NCBI RefSeq assembly: GCF_002251435.1
Contig: NZ_NPJI01000067.1
Location: 62,001 to 126,000, forward strand
Source: Prevotella sp. P2-180
GTDB lineage: Bacteria > Bacteroidota > Bacteroidia > Bacteroidales > Bacteroidaceae
DNA: 64,000 bases
Direction: 5' to 3'
Of this stretch, positions 57,043 to 64,000 are shown piece by piece. Within the stretch, counting starts at the first letter, position 1; each line of letters begins with the position of its first letter. The translations under genes were made by a program, and so were the position numbers. Below the pieces are notes generated by a model. It worked only from the letters and a program-made list of their open reading frames with translations, was not told where the DNA came from and searched no databases.

Positions 57043-57795
57043 ATGAAAAAGACATTATTTCAACTTGCGAGTACGACAATGCTGTTCGTCAGTGTTATTG
57101 CATTTTATGGTTGCAAGGATTACAAGAAACTTGCAGCCGAGTTTGAAGCTAATCTCCCTGATTCATTGGTATTCCTGATGACCTACGACAATCCGGAGGA
57201 AGACATGCATTTGGTTTATTACAAGAATATCGACAATGAGGGTTATGAATGCATACATGAATTATACAAGTATGACCTTGCGACTTCGTCTGTTGATACC
57301 ATCAGGTTTAACAATATGATAGACGATAGCGAGTCGTTCGATCTGAGAATTCTATGTGACACGAAACACATCGTTGTGTTAGAACAGATATTAGGAGGGG
57401 ATTATTTCGAGCTCTTCGCATATAACCCCAAAAACGACAAACTCAAGAAGTTCGGACAAGGCACAGCCATTGAGATGCCCAACGATTCCGTTTTGGCATG
57501 TGTCGAAACAGAGGAGGATTCCCGCTATATAGTGACGACACACACCTTATATGACTATAAGGGAAAGAGGATTAAATCGAAAACCGACAGGGAGATAAAA
57601 CCGGAAGAAATCTACGTGTGGCAATGCAAATGGTGCGACAAGATAGTCAATTCATCCCAAAAGCCAGGCGATGCCCCCGGTTCATGCATAGCATCAGAGA
57701 GGACCGCTCTCAATGATCTTTTTGACACTGGTTATCAGCTACACAAATTGAACGGAAACCGACATAATTGGATAAATATCGGCAGGGCAAGATGA
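57043..57795 (+). CDS. Lipoprotein with a zinc-ribbon-like C-terminus
   Basis: 250 residues. The lipoprotein signal ends FYGCKD (Cys24). The middle part is beta-rich and of unknown type (LVYYKNIDNEGYECIHELYK). The last 60 residues contain a Cys-x2-Cys pair and a later Cys and His (WQCKWCDKIVNSSQKPGDAP, PGSC, NRHNWINIG), resembling small zinc-ribbon modules that occur at C-termini in Bacteroidales. Function unknown; it is single, and the following 656 bases hold no clear gene. Confidence 0.7.
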   Translation: MKKTLFQLASTTMLFVSVIAFYGCKDYKKLAAEFEANLPDSLVFLMTYDNPEEDMHLVYYKNIDNEGYECIHELYKYDLATSSVDTIRFNNMIDDSESFDLRILCDTKHIVVLEQILGGDYFELFAYNPKNDKLKKFGQGTAIEMPNDSVLACVETEEDSRYIVTTHTLYDYKGKRIKSKTDREIKPEEIYVWQCKWCDKIVNSSQKPGDAPGSCIASERTALNDLFDTGYQLHKLNGNRHNWINIGRAR

Positions 57796-57826
57796 TAAAT
57801 AGATACTACATATAGCAATGCCCCCT

Positions 57827-57910
57827 TCCCTAAGAATACCGCCAATAGATTCAACGGCAGGGGACAAACATGCTGGTGGCTCACGCTCATCGGGTGTGAG
57901 CCATTCAGCA
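57827..57910. repeat. Structured intergenic repeat, copy A
   Basis: Starts TAAGAATACCGCCAA and ends in a hairpin, GGCTCACGC (57878-57886) with GTGTGAGCC (57894-57902; one G-U pair). The same layout recurs at 58257-58330. It is in the gap 57796-58451, which holds the lipoprotein's 3' region, two repeat copies and one promoter. Confidence 0.5.
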
Positions 57911-57988
57911 TTAATAAAGGCAACAAATTAAAATGATTACGGCAAATGTTAAAAAAATGGCAGAGGAAGAAAATTCTTGTCCTTTTCT

Positions 57989-58019
57989 TTGGACATTTGA
58001 AATAAATGGACTATCTTTG
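57989..58019 (+). promoter_or_regulatory. Promoter in the 57.8-58.4 kb gap
   Basis: TTG (57989-57991) and TATCTTTG (58012-58019) are exactly 20 bases apart. It would give a leader of about 430 nt before the zinc-ribbon gene at 58452, or a separate small RNA. A 26-codon frame at 58042-58122 and a GCAGGAG/CTCCTGC hairpin lie in the leader. Confidence 0.6.
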
Positions 58020-58256
58020 CGAAGTGTATTCCAACATAGCAATGTCGGTAACACAAAACAAGCAGGAGCACGTATTCACTCCTGCATCCCGACGGCGGGA
58101 CACAGACAGAATACACAGTTGAACTAAAACGTAACTTAAGAATCAGAAACAAAAGGAATCCGCAGTAGAATGGGACAAAAACCATCGTTGCGTTTCCTCT
58201 CAATAAAATCTGAAACAGTACATATTAATATAATTGAGCTTTTAGCTCTTGTCCTC

Positions 58257-58340
58257 GTCCCTAAGAATATCGCCAAATTTCAACGACAGAGAACAAGCAG
58301 ACTGGAGGTTCACGCCAACAGGGCGTGGGCTGTTCTATGC
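58257..58340. repeat. Structured intergenic repeat, copy B
   Basis: CTAAGAATATCGCCAA near its start and the stem TTCACGCC/GGCGTGGG (58309-58329) match copy A in layout, with about two-thirds identity by eye. Paired changes keep the hairpin, so the fold may be conserved. Confidence 0.5.
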
Positions 58341-58451
58341 TTGTCGGTCGTATGGTCACTTGGCGGTAACCTTTAGGGAAGGCAAACAGAAGAATGGTGT
58401 CACGCCTTTTCTTTGTCCACAATCTATCAATTCTAAAAATCACATCTGACT

Positions 58452-58652
58452 ATGTTACGAGGAAAGAAAACATTCAAATGCGACAACTGCGGCCACACCT
58501 TCGAGGCCCTCGACATCGAATGGCAAGCTACTGCCTATTCCCAGCCGATGCCCTGCCCCAAGTGTGGCAGCCGACACACCATGCCAAAGTCCCTGCTCTC
58601 CTTTATGGAAAAAGGGGCATACAGGAAGATTTGGGAACAAATGGAGAAATAA
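58452..58652 (+). CDS. Small zinc-ribbon protein
   Basis: 66 residues. Two Cys pairs, CDNCGHTF (residues 10-17) and CPKCGSRH (35-42), form a zinc ribbon like FmdB/rubredoxin-type small proteins. There is no membrane segment. It starts 20 bases before the DUF1232 gene and is the first coding gene of the GTPase cluster. Such ribbons often serve as adaptor or RNA/DNA-contacting parts, but a role here is not shown. Confidence 0.75.
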   Translation: MLRGKKTFKCDNCGHTFEALDIEWQATAYSQPMPCPKCGSRHTMPKSLLSFMEKGAYRKIWEQMEK

Positions 58653-58671
58653 CGACTAAAACATAAAGATA

Positions 58672-58971
58672 ATGAACGAAAACAAACAATTACCTTCCGT
58701 AGTAGTACCATGGGTGATAATGGCGCTCTGTCTTTTGTATGGCGTAAGTCCAGTGGATATTATCCCTGACATCCCAATAGTAGGACAAATCGACGACCTG
58801 ATAATCATGTTATCGGGCAGTCTGAATCTTGCCCAACGCTACATGGAGCGAGCCGACTCTTCCCTCACTTCCATCGTCAAGGTGACCAAGTGGATAGTCA
58901 TCGCCCTCGGTGCGATAGTTATCCTCCTTCTCGCCCTGTTTGCGGTGGCGATAGTGAATTTGTTTAAGTGA
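58672..58971 (+). CDS. DUF1232 (YkvA-type) membrane protein
   Basis: 99 residues. The first hydrophobic helix leads into SPVDIIPDIPIVGQIDDL, the DUF1232 signature, and a strong C-terminal membrane helix (about 73-97) follows. The family is small, membrane-bound and of unknown function. It lies between the zinc ribbon and the first dynamin-like GTPase in one direction (gaps 19 and 34 bases). Confidence 0.85.
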   Translation: MNENKQLPSVVVPWVIMALCLLYGVSPVDIIPDIPIVGQIDDLIIMLSGSLNLAQRYMERADSSLTSIVKVTKWIVIALGAIVILLLALFAVAIVNLFK

Positions 58972-59005
58972 TAATAATACCAATTAACAACTAAAGTGAA
59001 TTATT

Positions 59006-61291
59006 ATGTCCCCCAAAGGAATATTATTAGAATATAAAACAATGCTTGAAAAAAGTGAAAGACAATACCCTAAAATGTATTGTTGTTTATGGAAAGGTGT
59101 GAGACCTTTTTTCCAATATTCTTTATCAAAGATTCATATGAAAGATAATGAGGAACCACTTTTTTGTTTGTGGGGTGATTCCGCGAAGGTAGTTCTTACT
59201 TCACATAGATTGCATTTTTTTAAGAGTGGTGTTTATTATCCATTCGATTTGAAAGATGTGAATATTAAGAGTTGTATCTCTGGCATTATTGTTAGCAGCG
59301 GAGAGTATAAGAGTTTAAAGCAGGTTGTGCTACCTATTAAGTTATTCAAAATATATGATACGGTTTTTTGGACAAATCTTTTTACCAAAATGGCGCAGGC
59401 AGCTAAGAGTGTATCAGATTTTACTCGTGGAGATTCCAGTGTCCATAATTTTTCAATGACAATTCCAAGTAATAGCACATATGGTCAGATAAGTAAACCA
59501 AATATGCTGAGCAATGAAAAGTTATCCTCCAGGGATAATATTGAGAATGCATATAGTCAACTGATTGAGATAATTAATGATGCATATTCTGATATTGCAG
59601 GGTTGAAAGGTGTAAATCGTAAGTTTGACGAAATTAAGAATAATGTCGTATCGGTCTTTAATTCTCAGGTAAAAGATGCAAAAGACCAGTTGGCCAAGGC
59701 AAAAAATGAAACTGTTTGGGACAATCTCGTTATCGCTTTCTTTGGAGAGACCAACGCAGGAAAGAGTACCATTATAGAAACATTCCGTATCCTGTTTGAT
59801 CCAAACCGTAAGAAAGAAGACGGTCTGATTGTTGGAGACGGACAACATGACTTTACAAAAACTTATTGTGAATATAAACTCTCAATAAGTGGTAAACCTT
59901 TCACGCTCATAGATGTACCAGGAATTGAAGGAAAGGAAGAAGATTTCCGGGATACAATCAAGACTGCTTTACAAAAGGCTCATATCATATTTTATATCAA
60001 TGGGCATAATAAGAAACCGGATGAAGCCACTGCCAAGAAAATCAAGAATTATCTTAGAGACTGGGTAAAGGTTTATTCTGTATACAATGTGCGTGGCGGA
60101 GTAAGTAATTACGACGAAGAAGAAGAACGAGAGACTTTGTTTACTGAAGGAGTAAAGAAGAATGAGTCACTCATTAAAACGGAGTTTAAGAGAATCTTGG
60201 GAGATGTTTATAAAGGCAACTTGACCATACAGGGCAAGTTAGCAATGTGTGCTAAAGCGTCTTTCTCCAAGAAACGTGATGACCTTATTAAAGACCAACA
60301 GAAGTTGCTGAGATATTTCGATGGTTCACCAGAAAAAATTCTACAGTTTAGTCAATTCCAAACAATTGTCAATTTGGTAGACGATAAGTCTGCCAATTTC
60401 AAAAAGGAAATCATTGAGGCAAATAAGCAGAAGCTGATATCTCTTGCGTCAAGAATTGCTGATGATATTTCTAAAACAATGGTATCCCAAAAAACATATG
60501 TAGACAGACTTAAAGGCAATCTTAATGTGGCTGAAAGGGAAATATGCAACAATATGCTTAATAATATTCATCATAATATTTCCTCAACTGTAAAGAATAT
60601 GATAGATTCTGCTTTTGGAGATTTAAAATCATACGCTTTTGGCTGCATAGATAGAGGAGATTCGAATCTAAAAAGTAAGGTCGAGGTTTATCAACGAAGA
60701 TATTTAAGAGAATTACGAAATAATATTGCATTTAGTGTAAAAGATATCCTCAGAAAGGTTGAAGAGACATCAAATAGGAAATTGAAAGAACTTGATGGAG
60801 TAAACATCAAACAATTGTCTTTTAATACTTATATTGACTTTGATGCAGAAATTGATTTCACGGAAGCGTTTGAAGAGTTGGATATTGATTTCTCGGATGT
60901 TGTGAATTTTGTTGGAAAAACAGCTGGGACAGCAGCGGCAGGTGCTGCTATTGGGTCTGTTATTCCAGGATTAGGGACTATGATTGGTGCTGCTATTGGA
61001 GGCATCGTAGGTGGAGTCGTTCATGCTGCAAGTGGTGATGGAGGTAAAGCAGATGCAAAAAAAAGCGTATCTGACGCAATTAACAAAGCCAAAGATAAAG
61101 CTAACAGAGATGTCAATAAATCCTTGGCATCTGTGTTCCAAAATATAAAGCGAGTAAGCAAAGATCTAAAGGAAGCTATTCAAACAGAAAAGAGAAATAT
61201 CAATACTTTACAAGAAGCTATTGACGATTTTGATAACGATATTAATAGATATGTGTCACAGTTAAAACAACAGAGATATGGAAGAATTTAA
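59006..61291 (+). CDS. Dynamin-like GTPase with PH-like N-terminus and glycine-rich membrane segment
   Basis: 761 residues. The first 125 look like a PH-type lipid-binding domain (LFCLWGDSAKVVLTSHRLHF, FDLKDVNIK). The GTPase starts near 240 with the P-loop FGETNAGKSTIIETF and G3 motif DVPGIEGKEE near 302; a usual NKxD motif is replaced by VYNVRGG. A coiled-coil region follows, then a Gly/Ala-rich segment (about 632-680, GKTAGTAAAGAAIGSVIPG and more), likely membrane-inserting. The end is coiled coil. It overlaps the next GTPase by 14 bases, so the two are a translationally coupled pair. Membrane remodelling is inferred. Confidence 0.75.
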   Translation: MSPKGILLEYKTMLEKSERQYPKMYCCLWKGVRPFFQYSLSKIHMKDNEEPLFCLWGDSAKVVLTSHRLHFFKSGVYYPFDLKDVNIKSCISGIIVSSGEYKSLKQVVLPIKLFKIYDTVFWTNLFTKMAQAAKSVSDFTRGDSSVHNFSMTIPSNSTYGQISKPNMLSNEKLSSRDNIENAYSQLIEIINDAYSDIAGLKGVNRKFDEIKNNVVSVFNSQVKDAKDQLAKAKNETVWDNLVIAFFGETNAGKSTIIETFRILFDPNRKKEDGLIVGDGQHDFTKTYCEYKLSISGKPFTLIDVPGIEGKEEDFRDTIKTALQKAHIIFYINGHNKKPDEATAKKIKNYLRDWVKVYSVYNVRGGVSNYDEEEERETLFTEGVKKNESLIKTEFKRILGDVYKGNLTIQGKLAMCAKASFSKKRDDLIKDQQKLLRYFDGSPEKILQFSQFQTIVNLVDDKSANFKKEIIEANKQKLISLASRIADDISKTMVSQKTYVDRLKGNLNVAEREICNNMLNNIHHNISSTVKNMIDSAFGDLKSYAFGCIDRGDSNLKSKVEVYQRRYLRELRNNIAFSVKDILRKVEETSNRKLKELDGVNIKQLSFNTYIDFDAEIDFTEAFEELDIDFSDVVNFVGKTAGTAAAGAAIGSVIPGLGTMIGAAIGGIVGGVVHAASGDGGKADAKKSVSDAINKAKDKANRDVNKSLASVFQNIKRVSKDLKEAIQTEKRNINTLQEAIDDFDNDINRYVSQLKQQRYGRI

Positions 61292-62969
61292 TATTAGAAG
61301 CAAAAAGGCTGAAAAGCTAAAAGGTCTGAAAAGCATTCTCTCTGAAGGTGTAGGGATGATGCCTGAGTTGAAATCTTATTTGAACAAGATTGACAGTATT
61401 ATCAATACCTTAAATGATGGTGAGATAAGTGTTGTCCTGCTTGGCAGTTTTGCCGACGGAAAGACCAGCGTAGTTGCAGGACTCCTGGGACGATTGGAAG
61501 ATAATATGAAGATTGATGTTGATGAATCGTCAGATGAACTGACCATTTATCGCCCGAAAGACTTGAAGAAAGGCTTTAAGATTGTTGACACTCCGGGACT
61601 CTTTGGAACAAAACATAAAGAGATTGATGGAGAAAACGTGAAATTTTCCAGTATAACTGAGAAATATATTTCAGAAGCTCACATCATTGTTTATATTTGT
61701 GACGCTGTTGTACCATTAAAGGATAGTCATGTAGAGATTCTTAGAAGAGTCATGAGAACTTATCACAAGTTAGACAATACAATCTTTGTAATCAACAAAA
61801 TGGATGAAGCTGGTTATGACTTGCTTGACCCGGAAGATTTTGCGAGAGGATCAGAGATAAAGAAGAACAATATCATTTCACGTCTTCGTGACAGACTCAA
61901 TTTGACCCCTGACGAGGAGAATAGGTTGCATGTTGTATGTATAGCAGCCGACCCCAAAGGAAAAGGACTGTCTCATTGGTTTAACAAAATTGATTCTTAT
62001 TACGAGCGTTCGCACATCAAAGACTTGAGAAATTGTATCAATCAAGTTGTTGATAACGCTGATGTGGATTCTCTTGCAGAATCTTCATATCAAACATCTG
62101 TCGAGGACGTAGTAAACAATCTGAGCCAAGCCATTGAAAAAACGTCTAAGCCTATTTATAAGCAAATGACAAAGATACAAGAGAGGCATGTTGAACTAGA
62201 AGAAGATCAGAAACAACTCAAAAATGAACTTATCCTCTCCAAGAACGAATTGAGAGACTCTCTCAATACTCTTAAGAATGATATCATCCGAGATATAAAT
62301 GGTGCTTCTATTGATACCATTGGAGAAATTTTGCAGTCACAAATAGGAGTGGAGAATGAAAAAGTATCTTTCTATGTATTCAATGATAAGGTGAATTCTC
62401 TGATTGAGCGTTGTTGTGAGACAAACGCCAAGGCGGTAGAATCAAATATACAATTGTTACAAGAAGAATTCTCGAGGCAAAATGAGATGGTAGATCAACT
62501 TGTCGCTAAAGGATTAGGACAACTCAAAAACCTTACCGTTACAGGAGAACAGGTAAAAGCTATTAGAGACATTGTCGCTTCCAGTTACAAATTCAAGCCT
62601 TGGGGTGCTATTAATCTTGGGAAAAATATCACGAAATGGGCTGGATGGATAGGTGCTGGGCTATCTATAGGGGTCGAGCTTTATTCTTGGTATAAGAAAT
62701 ATCGTGATGGCGAGAAATTAGAAAAAATGAAGCATGAGTTGGCTAATGCAATTAATAAGACAATGGCAAACCTATTCAAGTCATTTGAGTCGGATGAGTC
62801 ATATTTCAAGAATTATGCTCCTTCTTATTTGCAAATGTGTCAAGCTCTAAAAGACAGAGAAAAAGAAGTAACTCAGCTTCAACAGAGAGTCAAAGACTTG
62901 GAGAAATATAAGCAACGTATTGATGATTGGCGTAATTCTGCTGAATATGCCGATTTTGAAGAGGCTTGA
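61278..62969 (+). CDS. Dynamin-like GTPase (LeoA-type), second of the pair
   Basis: 563 residues. P-loop LLGSFADGKTSVVAGLLG (about 54-71), G3 DTPGLFGTKHKE near 104 and a full G4 NKMDEAG near 174 are present, unlike the partner. Coiled coils follow, with a membrane segment near 440-470 (AGWIGAGLSIGVELYSWY) and a C-terminal coiled coil. This resembles bacterial dynamin-like proteins that work in unequal pairs on membranes. It starts inside the end of the first GTPase gene. It is likely active, while the partner may be a less active or differently regulated subunit. Confidence 0.78.
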   Translation: MEEFNIRSKKAEKLKGLKSILSEGVGMMPELKSYLNKIDSIINTLNDGEISVVLLGSFADGKTSVVAGLLGRLEDNMKIDVDESSDELTIYRPKDLKKGFKIVDTPGLFGTKHKEIDGENVKFSSITEKYISEAHIIVYICDAVVPLKDSHVEILRRVMRTYHKLDNTIFVINKMDEAGYDLLDPEDFARGSEIKKNNIISRLRDRLNLTPDEENRLHVVCIAADPKGKGLSHWFNKIDSYYERSHIKDLRNCINQVVDNADVDSLAESSYQTSVEDVVNNLSQAIEKTSKPIYKQMTKIQERHVELEEDQKQLKNELILSKNELRDSLNTLKNDIIRDINGASIDTIGEILQSQIGVENEKVSFYVFNDKVNSLIERCCETNAKAVESNIQLLQEEFSRQNEMVDQLVAKGLGQLKNLTVTGEQVKAIRDIVASSYKFKPWGAINLGKNITKWAGWIGAGLSIGVELYSWYKKYRDGEKLEKMKHELANAINKTMANLFKSFESDESYFKNYAPSYLQMCQALKDREKEVTQLQQRVKDLEKYKQRIDDWRNSAEYADFEEA

Positions 62970-63002
62970 TTAATAATAGTTTAACTATATTATTTTTTTA
63001 TT

Positions 63003-63116
63003 ATGAGCGACATAATTAAAACAGAGAAAAAAGACAAAGGAGTAATTAAAAGAGTACTTGGAGCAGGAGCCGCTATTGCTTCTCTTGTATTAATTCTTAT
63101 GAAGAAACGAAACTAA
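63003..63116 (+). CDS. 37-residue membrane microprotein
   Basis: Starts at ATG 63003 and ends at TAA 63116. The first 17 residues are charged (MSDIIKTEKKDKGVIKRVLG), followed by one hydrophobic helix (AAIASLVLILM) and KKRN. It lies 33 bases after the second GTPase gene in the same direction. It is too short for most gene callers. It may act with the GTPases at the membrane; no homolog is known to me. Confidence 0.6.
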   Translation: MSDIIKTEKKDKGVIKRVLGAGAAIASLVLILMKKRN

Positions 63117-63147
63117 CAGGTTGTTGCGACAAGACATTCATTTGATT

Positions 63148-63645
63148 ATGTATAACTTCCAACAGCAAATCAAGGAGCGCACGGGGTGGTCGGACGCCAT
63201 CGTGCGCTTCCTCCACTCCCGTGAGGAGGCGGAGGTTTATATTAGAGCTGGTCTGGTGGAGCGGCGTATTGGCGGAAGGGCTGCGCTTGTACGGACGGAT
63301 ATTGACTGGAGTGCCTTCAACTGCCGACAGGAATGGCTTAAGCAGAAATTTGCCGATTGGGATAAATGGCAGGACTATAACAATGCCGACCTTATTGGGG
63401 AAGGATGGCCGCCACGTGACAGCAATGGCGACCCATACGAGCTTCATCATATTGGACAAAGACAGGACTCACCATTTGCCGAATTGACTTGGCAGGAGCA
63501 CATGGGTGACGGCAACAATGCTATTCTTCATCCAAACAGAGAGTCTGTCATCGACCGCCAGCAGTTTGATGGCGAGAAATCACGCTATTGGCAAGACCGA
63601 TTCAAGGCTTTCACGAAAGAAGAAATCAAGAGAATCTATATGTAA
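63148..63645 (+). CDS. HNH/Endonuclease VII-type nuclease (LHH)
   Basis: 165 residues from ATG 63148 (an in-frame TTG at 63121 is less likely). The C-terminal half has ELHHIGQRQDSPFAELTWQE, the LHH signature of the HNH/Endo VII superfamily, which binds a metal and cuts DNA. LHH domains are common as C-terminal parts of polymorphic toxins; here the gene is short and free-standing with no secretion domain. The N-terminal half is helical and not assigned. It is followed by a repeat protein that may be its partner. Confidence 0.78.
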   Translation: MYNFQQQIKERTGWSDAIVRFLHSREEAEVYIRAGLVERRIGGRAALVRTDIDWSAFNCRQEWLKQKFADWDKWQDYNNADLIGEGWPPRDSNGDPYELHHIGQRQDSPFAELTWQEHMGDGNNAILHPNRESVIDRQQFDGEKSRYWQDRFKAFTKEEIKRIYM

Positions 63646-63659
63646 ATTGTTATCCGCTT

Positions 63660-64000
63660 ATGCCACAGATAGTAAACTTAGGAAAGGAACTCGTGCGTAT
63701 CAATACGCAGAAGAACTGTGTGGAGTATTCGCAGAATGGTGGAAGGAGTTGGGTGACGAGGTGCTGTAACGGCTCGTATGGCGAGTTCCGGGACTTGCTC
63801 GTTTATGGCAGTGATTTGCTGGCTTGCACCAGTAAGGGACTTTATGTAAGTACCAACGAGGGACGATCGTTTGCTCCACGCTGCACCAACAGCTCGTACG
63901 GCGACTTCCTCAACCTGCAAGATTCAGGAAGGGAACTGCTTGCCAATACAAGCAAGGGACTGTATTATTCGAGGAACGAAGGACGGTCGTGGGTGAGGAG
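63660..64000 (+). CDS. Repeat protein with BNR-like units, cut by the right edge
   Basis: Opens at ATG 63660, 14 bases after the nuclease gene stop, and has no stop before the edge (113 residues seen). From residue 27 it shows repeating units of about 36-38 residues: GRSWVTRCCNGSYGEFRDLL, then LLACTSKGLYVSTNEGRSF, then GDFLNLQDSGRELLANTSKG and LYYSRNEGRSWVR. Asp-box-like (S-x-N-x-G-x-x-W/F) turns suggest a beta-propeller. It could be an immunity or target protein for the nuclease, or an unrelated surface protein; not decided. Confidence 0.6.
   Translation, partial: MPQIVNLGKELVRINTQKNCVEYSQNGGRSWVTRCCNGSYGEFRDLLVYGSDLLACTSKGLYVSTNEGRSFAPRCTNSSYGDFLNLQDSGRELLANTSKGLYYSRNEGRSWVR

Overview
The window looks like a chromosomal piece of a Bacteroidales bacterium, most likely a Prevotella-type member. 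The evidence is the promoter style (a TTG box about 20 bases upstream of TAnnTTTG, found before at least a dozen genes), a fimbrillin / DUF5119 / DUF3575 fimbrial locus, an enlarged NusB, DUF5606, a SusC/FecA-type TonB receptor, and a GH133 / glycosyltransferase / GH57 glycogen operon. No phage, integrase, insertion sequence or CRISPR array was found. Most of the middle is ordinary core genome, and both ends are accessory.

Layout. 1-4101 (minus): a type IIG-like restriction-modification enzyme cut by the left edge, behind small DUF4160 and DUF2442 genes. 4549-8862: a TonB-dependent receptor, then a divergent acetyltransferase and glycosyltransferase. 8888-18401: two small proteins, aspS, a BrkB-family membrane protein, RNase P RNA, an S9 peptidase, a GT2 glycosyltransferase and a Wzx-type flippase. 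18493-19938: uxaB. 20019-20472: a repeat-rich gap with ten AGTACT palindromes. 20473-30497 (minus): a seven-gene fimbrial locus (DUF3575, DUF5119, five fimbrillin-like lipoproteins, three of them with FISUMP-like C-terminal modules). 30804-34317: ugd and htpG. 34449-34629: two identical tRNA-Arg(ACG) genes. 34696-39063 (minus): queF and a queuosine-precursor transporter, a Ca/Na exchanger, purN, an S4 protein, pth and rplY. 39287-46000 (plus): nusB, yajC, a YbbR protein, coaE, a DUF5606 protein and a large Dna2-like helicase. 46068-50383: mscL, gapA, miaA, a divergent lipid-kinase-like gene and a frameshifted CRP/FNR regulator. 50635-55326: the glycogen operon. 55451-64000: accessory genes of mostly unknown function.

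How the genes work together. The fimbrial genes read as one transcription unit that supplies a major pilin, an anchor/assembly partner and several tip or accessory adhesins. The glycogen operon couples debranching, glucan synthesis or transfer, and alpha-glucan hydrolysis. queF and its neighbour pair queuosine synthesis with precursor uptake.

The best candidate for an undescribed system is 58452-63116: a zinc-ribbon protein, a DUF1232 membrane protein, two overlapping dynamin-like GTPases and a 37-residue membrane microprotein. An LHH-type HNH nuclease and an open-ended repeat protein follow. Other notable signals are an alternating TGTCAG/CTGACA array with a sigma-54-like promoter before htpG, a 74-bp duplication carrying both a terminator hairpin and the rnpB promoter, a 32-bp perfect inverted repeat inside the fimbrial operon, and a one-base G-run frameshift in the CRP/FNR gene.
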